The notes below the pieces were generated by a model. The model was not told the origin of the DNA. It made no database searches and saw nothing but the letters and a program-made list of their open reading frames with translations. Below are positions 49,557 to 58,025 of a stretch of 64,000 nucleotides of DNA, piece by piece. Source of the stretch: Pelagibius sp. GTDB taxonomy: Bacteria; Pseudomonadota; Alphaproteobacteria; Kiloniellales; Kiloniellaceae. Where the stretch lies: positions 61,135 through 125,134 of the forward strand of contig NZ_JANQKD010000012.1 of assembly GCF_028281305.1 (NCBI RefSeq), written 5' to 3'. The number at the start of each line of letters is the position of its first letter. The first letter of the stretch is position 1. A program made the position numbers and the translations under genes.

Positions 49557-50927
49557 ATGAAACTCATCAAGTCGACCAAGATCGCGTTGCTTGCCGCCGC
49601 CGTGGCGCTGCCGACGGGCTTTTCTGCCGTCGAGGCCATGGCCGAAGAGGTCACCATCAAGCTGTGGTCCCGCGCCGACCGCTCCGGGCCGATGCGCGCG
49701 GGCAACATCGTCGGGGCCGCCCAGACCCTGAACAACATGCTGGCCGCCGCCGGCAGCGACATCAAAGTGACCGTCGAGGTTCACGAGAACAACGCCAAGG
49801 GCTTCGACGCCGACGCCCTGGACGTGATGAAAGCCTTCGCCGCCGACAAGGGCCCGGACATCTACGTCGCCGCGCACGAATGGATCGGCGCCTTCGTTGA
49901 GGCCGGCTATGCGATGAACATGGAACAGCACATCGCGGCCAACCCGGACTTCTACAGCGACATGATCCCGGTACTTTGGGAATCGGTGACATACAAGGGC
50001 CAGCGCTACGGCATTCCGCAGGACTCCGAGATCCGCATGTTCTTCTACAACAAGGAGATGCTGCGCAAGATCGGCAAGTCGGAGGACTTCATCGAAGGCC
50101 TGCCGGCCGCCGTCGAGGAGGGCCAGTTCACCCTCTACGACCTGGCCGATCTGGCCGCCGAGGTCGTGGAGAAGGGCGCGGCCAAGTACGGCTTCGTGCA
50201 CCGCCCCAATGTCGGCCCGGACTTCCAGATGCTGATGGCCTCCTTCGGCATCGAGCTTTCGGACCCCGCCTCCGGCAAGCTGAAGATGGACGAGGCCAAG
50301 CTCGCCAACTTCTTTACCTGGCTGAAGTACGCCGTCGACAAGGGCGCCCTGCCGGAGAACATGACCTCCTGGTCCTGGGATTCGGTGCACCAGGCCTTCC
50401 GCGGGCGTGAGAGCTTCATGAAGTTCCACGGCATCTGGAACGTGCCGCATCAGCTCAAGATCATGAACCTGACCGAGGAAACCTACTTCAACGAGCTGGG
50501 CTGGCTGCACAGCCCGGCAGAGAAACAGGGCGGACGGCCCGCCAACCTGTCGCATCCGATCATCTACGTGGTGAGCGAAGAATCGGAGCACAAGGAACTG
50601 GCGGCCATGCTGGTGGCGCTGGCCTCCCAGCACGTCCCCAACACCAAACATGCGGTCTCCAGCGGTCACACGCCGATCAAGTTCGGCCAGGCCGCCATGC
50701 CCGAGTTCGTCGAGGACGGCTGGGCGCTCCGTGCCGGCGCGCGGCTGCTGCCTTACGCGACCTTCATGCCCAACCACGCGAAGATCGGCCCCTACAACGC
50801 CATCGTCTACAAGGGCATCCAGGGGGTCGAGACCGGCCGGATTTCGCCCGAGGACGGCGCGGCCTTCGTGGTTGAGGAACTGCAGGCCGAACTCGGCGAC
50901 GACGTGATCATCGTCGGCGGAAGCTGA
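49557..50927 (+). CDS. ABC transporter extracellular solute-binding protein, family 1
   Basis: 456 residues with a Sec signal peptide (MKLIKSTKIALLAAAVALP, cleavage about AMA-EE). The mature protein begins VTIKLWSRADRSGPMRAGNI and contains GIPQDSEIRMFFYNKEML and LYDLADLAAEV, typical of carbohydrate-binding MalE/UgpB-type receptors. RBS GAGGGGGG lies upstream. First gene of the importer-EEP operon. The ligand is unknown; a sugar or phosphodiester is inferred from the downstream enzymes. Confidence 0.91.
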   Translation: MKLIKSTKIALLAAAVALPTGFSAVEAMAEEVTIKLWSRADRSGPMRAGNIVGAAQTLNNMLAAAGSDIKVTVEVHENNAKGFDADALDVMKAFAADKGPDIYVAAHEWIGAFVEAGYAMNMEQHIAANPDFYSDMIPVLWESVTYKGQRYGIPQDSEIRMFFYNKEMLRKIGKSEDFIEGLPAAVEEGQFTLYDLADLAAEVVEKGAAKYGFVHRPNVGPDFQMLMASFGIELSDPASGKLKMDEAKLANFFTWLKYAVDKGALPENMTSWSWDSVHQAFRGRESFMKFHGIWNVPHQLKIMNLTEETYFNELGWLHSPAEKQGGRPANLSHPIIYVVSEESEHKELAAMLVALASQHVPNTKHAVSSGHTPIKFGQAAMPEFVEDGWALRAGARLLPYATFMPNHAKIGPYNAIVYKGIQGVETGRISPEDGAAFVVEELQAELGDDVIIVGGS

Positions 50928-50946
50928 ACCGAGCTAACGGCATCGC

Positions 50947-50971
50947 GCCGGCCGGGAAGATCCCGGCCGGC
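50947..50971 (+). terminator. Intercistronic hairpin after the binding-protein gene
   Basis: Perfect 10-bp stem GCCGGCCGGG/CCCGGCCGGC with a 5-base loop, 20 bases after the stop. There is no T-run. It likely raises binding-protein mRNA relative to the permeases. Confidence 0.6.
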
Positions 50972-51003
50972 CGTTGCCGGCAGCTTTTCATCGAGCAATC
51001 GTT

Positions 51004-51942
51004 ATGGCCAGCTTCGCGCCTGCTTCCGGTTTCGCCGCCTCCCAGCGCGCCCGCCAGACGGCGAATTTCGTCCTCTTCCTCGGGCCCGCACTGGTCCTTC
51101 TCGCGCTCTTCTTTGTCCTGCCGGTGATCGTCGACATCACCATCGCCTTCACCGACATGGGCCAGACCCTGCGGGTCAGCGAGTTCACGACCAAGAACTT
51201 CGAGCGCATGCTGGGCGGCGACCGCCGCCTCTCCGCGGCGCTGGGGCTGACGCTCATCTACGTGTTCTGCACCCTGGCGGTCTTCAACGTCACCTTCGGC
51301 CTGGTGCTGGCGCTCACCACCACCGCCATCCCGGACAGGGTCGGCAGCTTCTTCCGCGCCGTCTGGCTGCTGCCGCGGATGAGCCCCTCGGTGGTCTATG
51401 CCCTGCTCTGGGCCTGGGTGGTCGACCCGACCGAACGCGGCCTGCTCAACCAGTTCATCAACGGCGCCTTCGGCTTCGAAGTCTATGACATGATGAACGA
51501 CCATCCGCTGATGCTGATCGTGCTGGCCAACGGCTTCATCGGCGCCTCCATGGGGATGATCATCTTCACCTCGGCCATCCGTTCGATCCCCGAGCATCTG
51601 TTCTACGCCGCGCGCGCCGACGGCGCCGGCGGCCTGCACATCGTCTGGCACGTCATCCTGCCGGCGATCCGCTGGCCGCTCTCTTTCATCACGGTCTATC
51701 AGACCCTCTCGCTGCTGGTGAGCTTCGAATACATCTGGCTGATCACCAACGGCGGCCCCTTCTTCGACACCACCGTCTATGCGCTCTACGTCTACCAGCG
51801 CGCCTTCGAGAACGGGCAGTACGCCTACGGCGCCGCCCTGGCCTTGGTCCTCGTGGTGATCGGCATCGCAGCCGCGCTCTTGATGTGGCGCTTCATGGAC
51901 ATGAAGCGCCTGCTGCAGCAGCCGCGCATCGAGGTCCAGTGA
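51004..51942 (+). CDS. ABC transporter permease, MalF/UgpA type
   Basis: 312 residues from ATG 51004 (an in-frame ATG at 50974 lies in the hairpin flank). Six membrane segments. The cytoplasmic EAA-like loop reads YAARADGAGGLHIVWHVILP, the contact to the ATPase. N-terminal NFVLFLGPALVLLALFFVLP is the first helix. Works with the next permease and ATPase. Confidence 0.92.
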   Translation: MASFAPASGFAASQRARQTANFVLFLGPALVLLALFFVLPVIVDITIAFTDMGQTLRVSEFTTKNFERMLGGDRRLSAALGLTLIYVFCTLAVFNVTFGLVLALTTTAIPDRVGSFFRAVWLLPRMSPSVVYALLWAWVVDPTERGLLNQFINGAFGFEVYDMMNDHPLMLIVLANGFIGASMGMIIFTSAIRSIPEHLFYAARADGAGGLHIVWHVILPAIRWPLSFITVYQTLSLLVSFEYIWLITNGGPFFDTTVYALYVYQRAFENGQYAYGAALALVLVVIGIAAALLMWRFMDMKRLLQQPRIEVQ

Positions 51943-51975
51943 CATGAGGATCCGGTGACATGGCGGTGCAGTGAT

Positions 51976-53052
51976 ATGGTGATGGCTAGCGCACTTTCGC
52001 AGACAGACTGGGACGAACTGGCGCGCCGTGCCCGGCGCCGGCGCCGGATCTCCCAGAGCGCGCTGATCGCCTTTCTGGTCGCCACCACCCTGCCGGTACT
52101 GCTGCCCTACTTCTGGATGGTCGCGATCTCCTTTTCCGCCAAGAGCGGCGGCATCGCCTCGACCATTCTCTGGCAGGCCGTCTCCATCCTGATCCCCGCC
52201 GTCATCGCCATCGCGCTGGTGCGCAGCTTCGCCGCCTCGCCGCGCACAAAGACCTGGGGCAGCCTCGGCATCGCCGCGCTGACCTGCGTTCTAATCGCGG
52301 TTCTGGTGGGGCCGCAGCTCCATCTCGACAACTACCGCTTCTTCTGGGTGCGCGACATTGTCGCCGAACTGCCCTCGCGCCAGGTCTCGACCGGTGTGGG
52401 CACGCAGTTTCCCAGCGTCTGGTCGGCCTTCGGCAACTCCCTGATCCTGGCGCTCAGCCAGACGGTCATCGTTTCCACCGTCTCCACCTTCGCCGGGTAC
52501 TACCTCTCGCGCTTCTCTTTTCCCGGTCGGGCGGGCTTTCTGCAGAGCCTTCTGGTGCTGCACGCCTTCCCGGCGATGACCCTGATCATTCCGATCTTCC
52601 TGATCATGTATTGGGCGGGCCTGATCGACACCATCTTCGGCGTGCTGCTGGTGATCGTCACCCTGGAGCTGCCGTTCTCCATCTTCATCATGAAGGGCTT
52701 CTTCGACGCCGTGCCCTGGGACATCGAGATGAGCGCCATGGCCGACGGCGCCTCCCGCCGCCAGGCCTTTTTCCAGGTGGTGTTGCCACAGGTGCGGGTC
52801 GGGCTGATCGCAATCGCCGTCTTTTCCTTCATCAAGGGCTGGGAAGAGTACGTCTTCGTGCGCACCTTGCTCATCGAAAAATCCAACTGGATGATGAGCC
52901 TCTATCTGTTCTGGGTCGCCGACGACATCATGGGCGTGGACTACGGCATCGTCGCCGCGGTCGGGGTTTTCTACGTCCTGCCCAGCCTCTTCCTCTATCT
53001 TTTCTTCCAGAAGTACCTGACCCAGCTCAACATCGGCGGCGTGAAGGGGTAA
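51976..53052 (+). CDS. ABC transporter permease, MalG/UgpE type, with extended N-terminal loop
   Basis: About 358 residues from ATG 51976 (other in-frame starts at 51955 and 51982). Longer than the usual 270-290: a second hydrophobic pair (FSAKSGGIAS, then ILIPAVIAIALVRSF and IAALTCVLIAVLV) is inserted after the first helix, similar to MalF-like insertions. EAA loop: SAMADGASRRQAFFQVVLPQ. It starts 33 bases after the first permease and ends 7 bases before the ATPase gene. Confidence 0.9.
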   Translation: MVMASALSQTDWDELARRARRRRRISQSALIAFLVATTLPVLLPYFWMVAISFSAKSGGIASTILWQAVSILIPAVIAIALVRSFAASPRTKTWGSLGIAALTCVLIAVLVGPQLHLDNYRFFWVRDIVAELPSRQVSTGVGTQFPSVWSAFGNSLILALSQTVIVSTVSTFAGYYLSRFSFPGRAGFLQSLLVLHAFPAMTLIIPIFLIMYWAGLIDTIFGVLLVIVTLELPFSIFIMKGFFDAVPWDIEMSAMADGASRRQAFFQVVLPQVRVGLIAIAVFSFIKGWEEYVFVRTLLIEKSNWMMSLYLFWVADDIMGVDYGIVAAVGVFYVLPSLFLYLFFQKYLTQLNIGGVKG

Positions 53053-53059
53053 CCGCGCC

Positions 53060-54172
53060 ATGGCACGGATCGAACTCAACAGCATCACCAAGGCCTGGGG
53101 CGACGTGGTCGCCGTGGAGCCGACCGACCTGACCATCGACGACGGCGAGTTCGTCGCCATCCTCGGTCCCTCGGGCTGCGGCAAGTCGACGACGCTGTTC
53201 ATGCTGGCGGGCATCTACGCACCGACAGGCGGCGAGATGACCTTCGACGGCCACCTGGTCAACGAGGTGGAGGCCAAGGACCGCAACGTCGGCATCGTCT
53301 TTCAGTCTTACGCGCTCTACCCCCACATGACAGTGCGCGACAACATCGGCTTTCCTCTAAAGTTCAAGGACATGCCGAAGGACCGGGCGGCGGCGCTGGT
53401 CGAGGAAACCGCGCGGCTGGTGCAGGTGGAAGAACTGCTCGACCGCCGCCCCAGCCAGCTCTCCGGCGGCCAGCAGCAACGCGTGGCGCTGGCCCGGGCG
53501 CTGGTCAAGACCCCGCAGCTTCTGTTGCTGGACGAGCCGCTGTCCAACCTGGATGCGACGCTGCGGCTTTCCATGCGCACCGAGATCCGCGCCCTGCAGC
53601 AGCGCACCGCCATCACCACGATCCTGGTCACCCACGACCAGATCGAGGCGACCACCATGGCTGACCGCATCATCTGCATGTCCAAGGGCAGGGTCGAGCA
53701 GATCGGCACGCCGGAAGACCTCTACCGCCGCCCCGACAGCCTCTTCGTGGCCGCGTTCATCGGCGCCCCGCCGATCAACCTGCTGCCCGGCCGCGCCGCC
53801 GGCGGCGGCCTCACCGTCGGCCAGACGCGGCTGGCGCTGACGGGAGAGGCAGCAGGACAGACGGAAGGCGATGCCGTCCTGGGCTTGCGCCCCGAGCACC
53901 TGATCTTCGCCGAAAGCGGCATCCCCGGCCGCATCGACGGCATCGAACCCATGGGGCGCGAAGTGCTTTACCGCATCGACACGCCGCTCGGCGAACTGCG
54001 GGTGCTGGAGGGCAGCGCGGTGCCGAGCCACGGCGTCGGCGCGGCCGTTCACCTGAGGTTCTCGGCGGACGACAGCCTGGTCTTCGACGCCGCAAGCGAG
54101 CGGCGGATTGCGGAGGTCTGTGCGCACGCGCCAGCAGGCCACGACTCTATGGAACAGCGCCAGCATGCCTGA
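53060..54172 (+). CDS. ABC transporter ATPase, MalK/UgpC type
   Basis: 370 residues. Walker A GPSGCGKSTTLFM, Q-loop VFQSYALYPHM, signature LSGGQQQRVALARAL, Walker B LLLLDEPLSNLD, H-loop TILVTHDQIEA, then a C-terminal TOBE/regulatory domain (VLGLRPEHLIF). This is the standard sugar-importer ATPase. It overlaps the first EEP gene by 8 bases. Confidence 0.95.
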   Translation: MARIELNSITKAWGDVVAVEPTDLTIDDGEFVAILGPSGCGKSTTLFMLAGIYAPTGGEMTFDGHLVNEVEAKDRNVGIVFQSYALYPHMTVRDNIGFPLKFKDMPKDRAAALVEETARLVQVEELLDRRPSQLSGGQQQRVALARALVKTPQLLLLDEPLSNLDATLRLSMRTEIRALQQRTAITTILVTHDQIEATTMADRIICMSKGRVEQIGTPEDLYRRPDSLFVAAFIGAPPINLLPGRAAGGGLTVGQTRLALTGEAAGQTEGDAVLGLRPEHLIFAESGIPGRIDGIEPMGREVLYRIDTPLGELRVLEGSAVPSHGVGAAVHLRFSADDSLVFDAASERRIAEVCAHAPAGHDSMEQRQHA

Positions 54173-55274
54173 CGAGGACCGCGCCCTTTCCCTTGCCGGT
54201 CCGCAGGCCGCCGAGCGTCTGTCCTATGACTGCGTGGCGGATCTGCAGGGACCGGACCTGGCGACCCGCAGAGGCTATCTGGCGCTGCCGCCCGACCCGC
54301 GCGAGCACGCGGCACTGTTCGATGGCTGGCCGCTGCTGCGCCAGCTCGAGGTGCGGGAGCCGCCGGCCACCAGCCCCCCGGCGCAAAGCCTGCGCGTCGT
54401 CTCCTGGAACGTTGAGCGGGGCAAGTACATCGAAGACTCCGGCGAATTGCTACGCCGTGTGAAGCCCGATGTCTGTCTGCTCACCGAACTCGATCTGGGT
54501 ATGGCCCGCTCCGGCCAGCGCCACACGCTGCGCGATCTGGCGGACTACCTGGATCAGGGCTATGTCTTCGCGGTGGAGTTCATCGAACTGTCGCTGGGCG
54601 ACGAACGCGAGCGTGTCTGGCACGAGGGGGAGGACAATGCCCGCGGCCTGCATGGCGGCGGCCTGCTGTCCCCCCATCTGCTACGGCGCCCGGCCCTGCT
54701 GCGGCTGGAAAACAGCGGCACCTGGTGGCAGAAGCGCTTTAAGGGAGAGGCGCGGATCGGCGGGCGCATGGCCGCACTGGCGACCTTGGACCTGGACCGA
54801 ACGCCGATCACTCTGGCGGCGGTCCACTTCGAAAGTCATTCCGGCCCGGCGCATCGCGCGGAGCAGATGGACCTGCTGCTGGACGCCATCGAGGCCTACG
54901 CGCCTGGTGCGCCGGTGATCATCGGCGGCGATTTCAACACCAACACCCTGGAGCGGAGCGATCCTGCCTACCACAGCCTGCGCCGACGCCTCGCGGAGGA
55001 AACGCCGGAACGCTTTCTCCGCCCCGAGGCCTTCGAGCCGCTCTTCGAAGTGGCGCGTGCCCACGGCTACGACTGGACGTCCTGCAACCTGGAGGCTGCG
55101 CCGACAACCCGCACCCGCCCGGACGGAACGCCGGCACCGCCGCACATCAAGATCGACTGGTTTTTCACCCGCGGCCTTGTCGCCACAGACCCCGCCATCG
55201 TCGCGGCGGTCGACCGCCAGGGCGATGCGATCTCCGACCACGAAGCCCTTGCCGTTACCGTGAGCCTGCCATGA
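54165..55274 (+). CDS. Endonuclease/exonuclease/phosphatase (EEP) family protein 1
   Basis: 369 residues from ATG 54165, overlapping the ATPase stop. After about 80 residues without known fold, EEP motifs appear: VVSWNVERGKY (Asn), LLTELDLGMARSG (metal Glu), AVHFESHSG (His), IIGGDFNTNT (Asp, Asn), HIKIDWFF (Asp) and ISDHEALAV (catalytic Asp-His). No signal peptide, so cytoplasmic. EEP enzymes cut phosphodiester or phosphomonoester bonds in nucleic acids, lipids or inositol phosphates. Substrate inferred to be whatever the importer brings in. Confidence 0.9.
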   Translation: MPDEDRALSLAGPQAAERLSYDCVADLQGPDLATRRGYLALPPDPREHAALFDGWPLLRQLEVREPPATSPPAQSLRVVSWNVERGKYIEDSGELLRRVKPDVCLLTELDLGMARSGQRHTLRDLADYLDQGYVFAVEFIELSLGDERERVWHEGEDNARGLHGGGLLSPHLLRRPALLRLENSGTWWQKRFKGEARIGGRMAALATLDLDRTPITLAAVHFESHSGPAHRAEQMDLLLDAIEAYAPGAPVIIGGDFNTNTLERSDPAYHSLRRRLAEETPERFLRPEAFEPLFEVARAHGYDWTSCNLEAAPTTRTRPDGTPAPPHIKIDWFFTRGLVATDPAIVAAVDRQGDAISDHEALAVTVSLP

Positions 55275-56140
55275 GAGTCGTCACCTACAACATTCAATAC
55301 GGACTGGGCGAGGACGGCCGCTTCGACCTGGCGCGCATCGCCCGCGAGGTCGAGGGCGCCGACGTCATCGCTCTGCAGGAGGTGGAGCGCTTCTGGCAGC
55401 GCTCCGGCATGGTCGATCAGGCCGAAGAGCTGGCCCGGCTTCTCGGCGACTACCACTGGGTCTACGGCGCCAACCTCGATGTCGACGCCAGCTATCGGGC
55501 CAACGGCAGCGGCCTGGTGAATCGCCGCCGCCAGTTCGGCACCATGATTCTTTCGCGCTCGCCGATCCTCTCGTCGCGCAACTTTCCGTTGCCGAAGCGC
55601 GCATTGCTGAATCAGCACAGCATCCAACAAGGCCTTCTGGAGGCCGTCATCGCGCCGGCGGGCGGAGCTCCGGTTCGCTTTTACTCCGTGCACTTGAGTC
55701 ATCTCTGCAGCGCCACGCGCCTGCCGCAGATCGACGCCATCCTGGCGATCCTCGAGCGCGCGCCGGCGGAGGGTGGCGCCTGGTGCGGCTCCCACCCGAA
55801 CCCCGAGGCCGGCTGGACCGAAGGCGGGCCGCTGCCCATGCCACGGGAACTCGTGCTGGCCGGCGACCTCAACTTCGAGCCCGACTCGGTGGAATACGAC
55901 CGCTTCCTCGGCCCCGATGCCGGACGCTACGGCCGCCTCTACAGCCCCGAAGGCCTGGTCGATGCCTGGGACATCGCCGGCAACGGCCGCAGCGATGCCT
56001 CGAGCCACCCCAACCATCCGGCACGCATCGACCACATCTTCGTGTCGGGAAGCCTCGCCGCGTGCGTGCGCCGCTGCTGGATCGACGAAGCGGCCAACGG
56101 CTCCGACCACCGGCCCGTCTGGATGGAGCTTGACTTCTAG
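55271..56140 (+). CDS. Endonuclease/exonuclease/phosphatase (EEP) family protein 2
   Basis: 289 residues, ATGA overlap with the first EEP gene. Motifs: VVTYNIQYGLG (Asn), IALQEVERFW (metal Glu), SVHLSHLC (His), LAGDLNFEPDS (Asp, Asn), RIDHIFVSG (Asp) and GSDHRPVWMEL (catalytic His). A compact EEP domain without extension or signal peptide. It shares the fold but little else with the first EEP protein, so this is not a recent duplication. It ends the operon, 22 bases from a convergent gene. Confidence 0.92.
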   Translation: MRVVTYNIQYGLGEDGRFDLARIAREVEGADVIALQEVERFWQRSGMVDQAEELARLLGDYHWVYGANLDVDASYRANGSGLVNRRRQFGTMILSRSPILSSRNFPLPKRALLNQHSIQQGLLEAVIAPAGGAPVRFYSVHLSHLCSATRLPQIDAILAILERAPAEGGAWCGSHPNPEAGWTEGGPLPMPRELVLAGDLNFEPDSVEYDRFLGPDAGRYGRLYSPEGLVDAWDIAGNGRSDASSHPNHPARIDHIFVSGSLAACVRRCWIDEAANGSDHRPVWMELDF

Positions 56141-56162
56141 CCAGCAGCCGCCGGCAGGCCGG

Positions 56163-58025
56163 TCACTGTTCAGGTGCGCCACCGCCCAGAATGTGTTCCA
56201 TCAGGCCCAGGGCGACGCGGATCTGCATTTCCCGGCGCGCCGCCTCGTCGCGGATCCGCAGGACCGTCGCCCGGGCGCCGACGAAGTCTTTCCCGCGGAG
56301 TTGCGCCATGGCCACCGCCCCCAGGGCGAAGGCCTGATGGTCATCATCTGGAAGGGTTTCCGCCGTGGCCACTGCCATGTCGGCGTAGCCGGCGCGGGCC
56401 TGCATGGACGCAACGCCGCGCAGGGCATCGAAGCGATCTTCGGCATCGGCCAACTGCGAAACGGCACTCTGCGCTTCGGCCAGCAGGCGCCGGGCCTCAT
56501 CATGATCGCCGGCGGCAGAGAGCTGCCCGGCAACCGCTTCCAAGGCCAGTGCTCGATGCCGGCCGGACTCGATCGCGCGCGCCGTCGCCAGGGCATCAGC
56601 CATCAGCTCCGTCGCCACCTGCGCCTCCACCACGCGCAACAAAACGCCCGCGCGACGCTTTTCATCGGCGTGCTGCCGGGCCGTCGCGACGGCCTCGTTC
56701 AGCAACGCGCGGGCATGCCCGCTTTCGCCATCTTTGGCAGCCGACCGCGCGACCAGTAGGAGAGCCTCGGCCCGCGTCGCATCACTGCCGATCCGCGCCG
56801 CCGCGGACTTGGCATTTCCGAGATCACCGCCATTTTCGAGGTCACTGGCGTTTGCCAAGGTCGCCGTCACCTCGTAGAGCCCGTTATCCCGGACAGCGTG
56901 ATCGGCGACCTCCGCAGCGGTGTTGAACGCCCTTTCCACATGGCCCTGTGCCGCCTCGGCAATCGCCAGGCGCACGCGAATCAAGTCTCCCTGCCGCTGG
57001 TCCTTGGCAAGGTCCGCTCTCGCCCGGATCTCATCGAAGGCAGCGAGCGCAGCCTGCGCTTCGCCCGCCTTCGCATGAGCGCCGGCAATATGAATGAAGG
57101 CGCGTGCAGACTGCTCCAGGTCGCTGATGAGAATCGCATCGGCAAAGGCGCTGACGGGAAACCCGGCGCCGGCCTTACCCATGACAACCGTCAGCAGTGC
57201 CGAATCAAACCGCTCGGGATCGTCGATCCCCTGGGCGATCGCAGAGGCTGCGGCCAGGATCGCGAGGGTGCGATTCCGATCTCCGCCCGCCAGCACAAGC
57301 TGCGCCATCCGCCCGAGCGCGGCGACCCTGGCCTCCTCGTCTTCAATGCGTCTGACGGCGGCCAGAGCCGCCTCTACCTCACCGGCCCTCACCCGCAAGA
57401 CTGCAAGGTCCGAGATGACAGCAGCACGAAGAGCGGGCCGTTGAATGCCGCCGATGATGGTGAAGGCGCCCTGCAGGTCGCCGGTCTTGGCGCGGGCATG
57501 GGCGATGTCCGCCAAGGCGTAGTCCCGGGTGTAGTCGGCCCCGATGGTCTCAGCAGTCGCGAGGGCGGCACCCACGTTGCCGAAGCGGGCCCGGGACCCG
57601 GCGATCGAGCGCAGCACATCGTCACGAAGAATTGGGTTTGCGATCCTGCGGACCGTCGTCGCCGCCCCTTCGATGTCGCGCCTGTCCAGTTGCTGAAAGG
57701 CGATGAAGCGCAGAGCCTTGGCGCGCTGATCCTCATCAGGGATCGCCGCGGCGGCGTCGAGCGCAGCAGCCATGTCGCCGAACTCGGCCAGCGCCATGGC
57801 TACCTGGCCCTGGACCCGCAGCCTGCGTCCTTCATCTCCGATCTCGCGCACCGAAGCCTCTACCAGACTGCGCAGCGTCTCGACGCAGTGCTGCCCCGGC
57901 TGCTGAAAGCAGTCGGGCGGCGCGCTGCGGGCCGCTGCCGGGCCCGCGCCCAGGAAGACGGCAAGCGCGAGCAGGAAAGGAAGGCCCGCCTGCCGAAGAG
58001 CCGTTGCGCAGGCCGGGTCCGTCAT
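56163..58025 (-). CDS. Secreted helical-repeat protein 1 (C-x7-C family)
   Basis: 620 residues. Signal peptide of about 34 residues (LPFLLALAVFLGAGPAAA), then PDCFQQPGQHCVETL with the C-x7-C motif shared by all four tandem paralogues. The rest is about 15 TPR-like repeats of 33-36 residues with the pattern R-x2-AL-x2-IA-x-A-x-A-x2-GD-x2-AAL-x-TA-x2-I-x-D. No enzymatic motif. Last of the four; its start overlaps the stop of paralogue 2 by 4 bases. Exported scaffold or binding protein; function unknown. Confidence 0.85.
   Translation of the reverse strand: MTDPACATALRQAGLPFLLALAVFLGAGPAAARSAPPDCFQQPGQHCVETLRSLVEASVREIGDEGRRLRVQGQVAMALAEFGDMAAALDAAAAIPDEDQRAKALRFIAFQQLDRRDIEGAATTVRRIANPILRDDVLRSIAGSRARFGNVGAALATAETIGADYTRDYALADIAHARAKTGDLQGAFTIIGGIQRPALRAAVISDLAVLRVRAGEVEAALAAVRRIEDEEARVAALGRMAQLVLAGGDRNRTLAILAAASAIAQGIDDPERFDSALLTVVMGKAGAGFPVSAFADAILISDLEQSARAFIHIAGAHAKAGEAQAALAAFDEIRARADLAKDQRQGDLIRVRLAIAEAAQGHVERAFNTAAEVADHAVRDNGLYEVTATLANASDLENGGDLGNAKSAAARIGSDATRAEALLLVARSAAKDGESGHARALLNEAVATARQHADEKRRAGVLLRVVEAQVATELMADALATARAIESGRHRALALEAVAGQLSAAGDHDEARRLLAEAQSAVSQLADAEDRFDALRGVASMQARAGYADMAVATAETLPDDDHQAFALGAVAMAQLRGKDFVGARATVLRIRDEAARREMQIRVALGLMEHILGGGAPEQ

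Noticed and set aside
51930..51990. Repeated GTGACATG/GTGATATG segments between permease genes as a regulatory repeat
   Set aside because: The similarity is short and most simply explained by alternative start codons of the second permease; no longer repeat unit is present.
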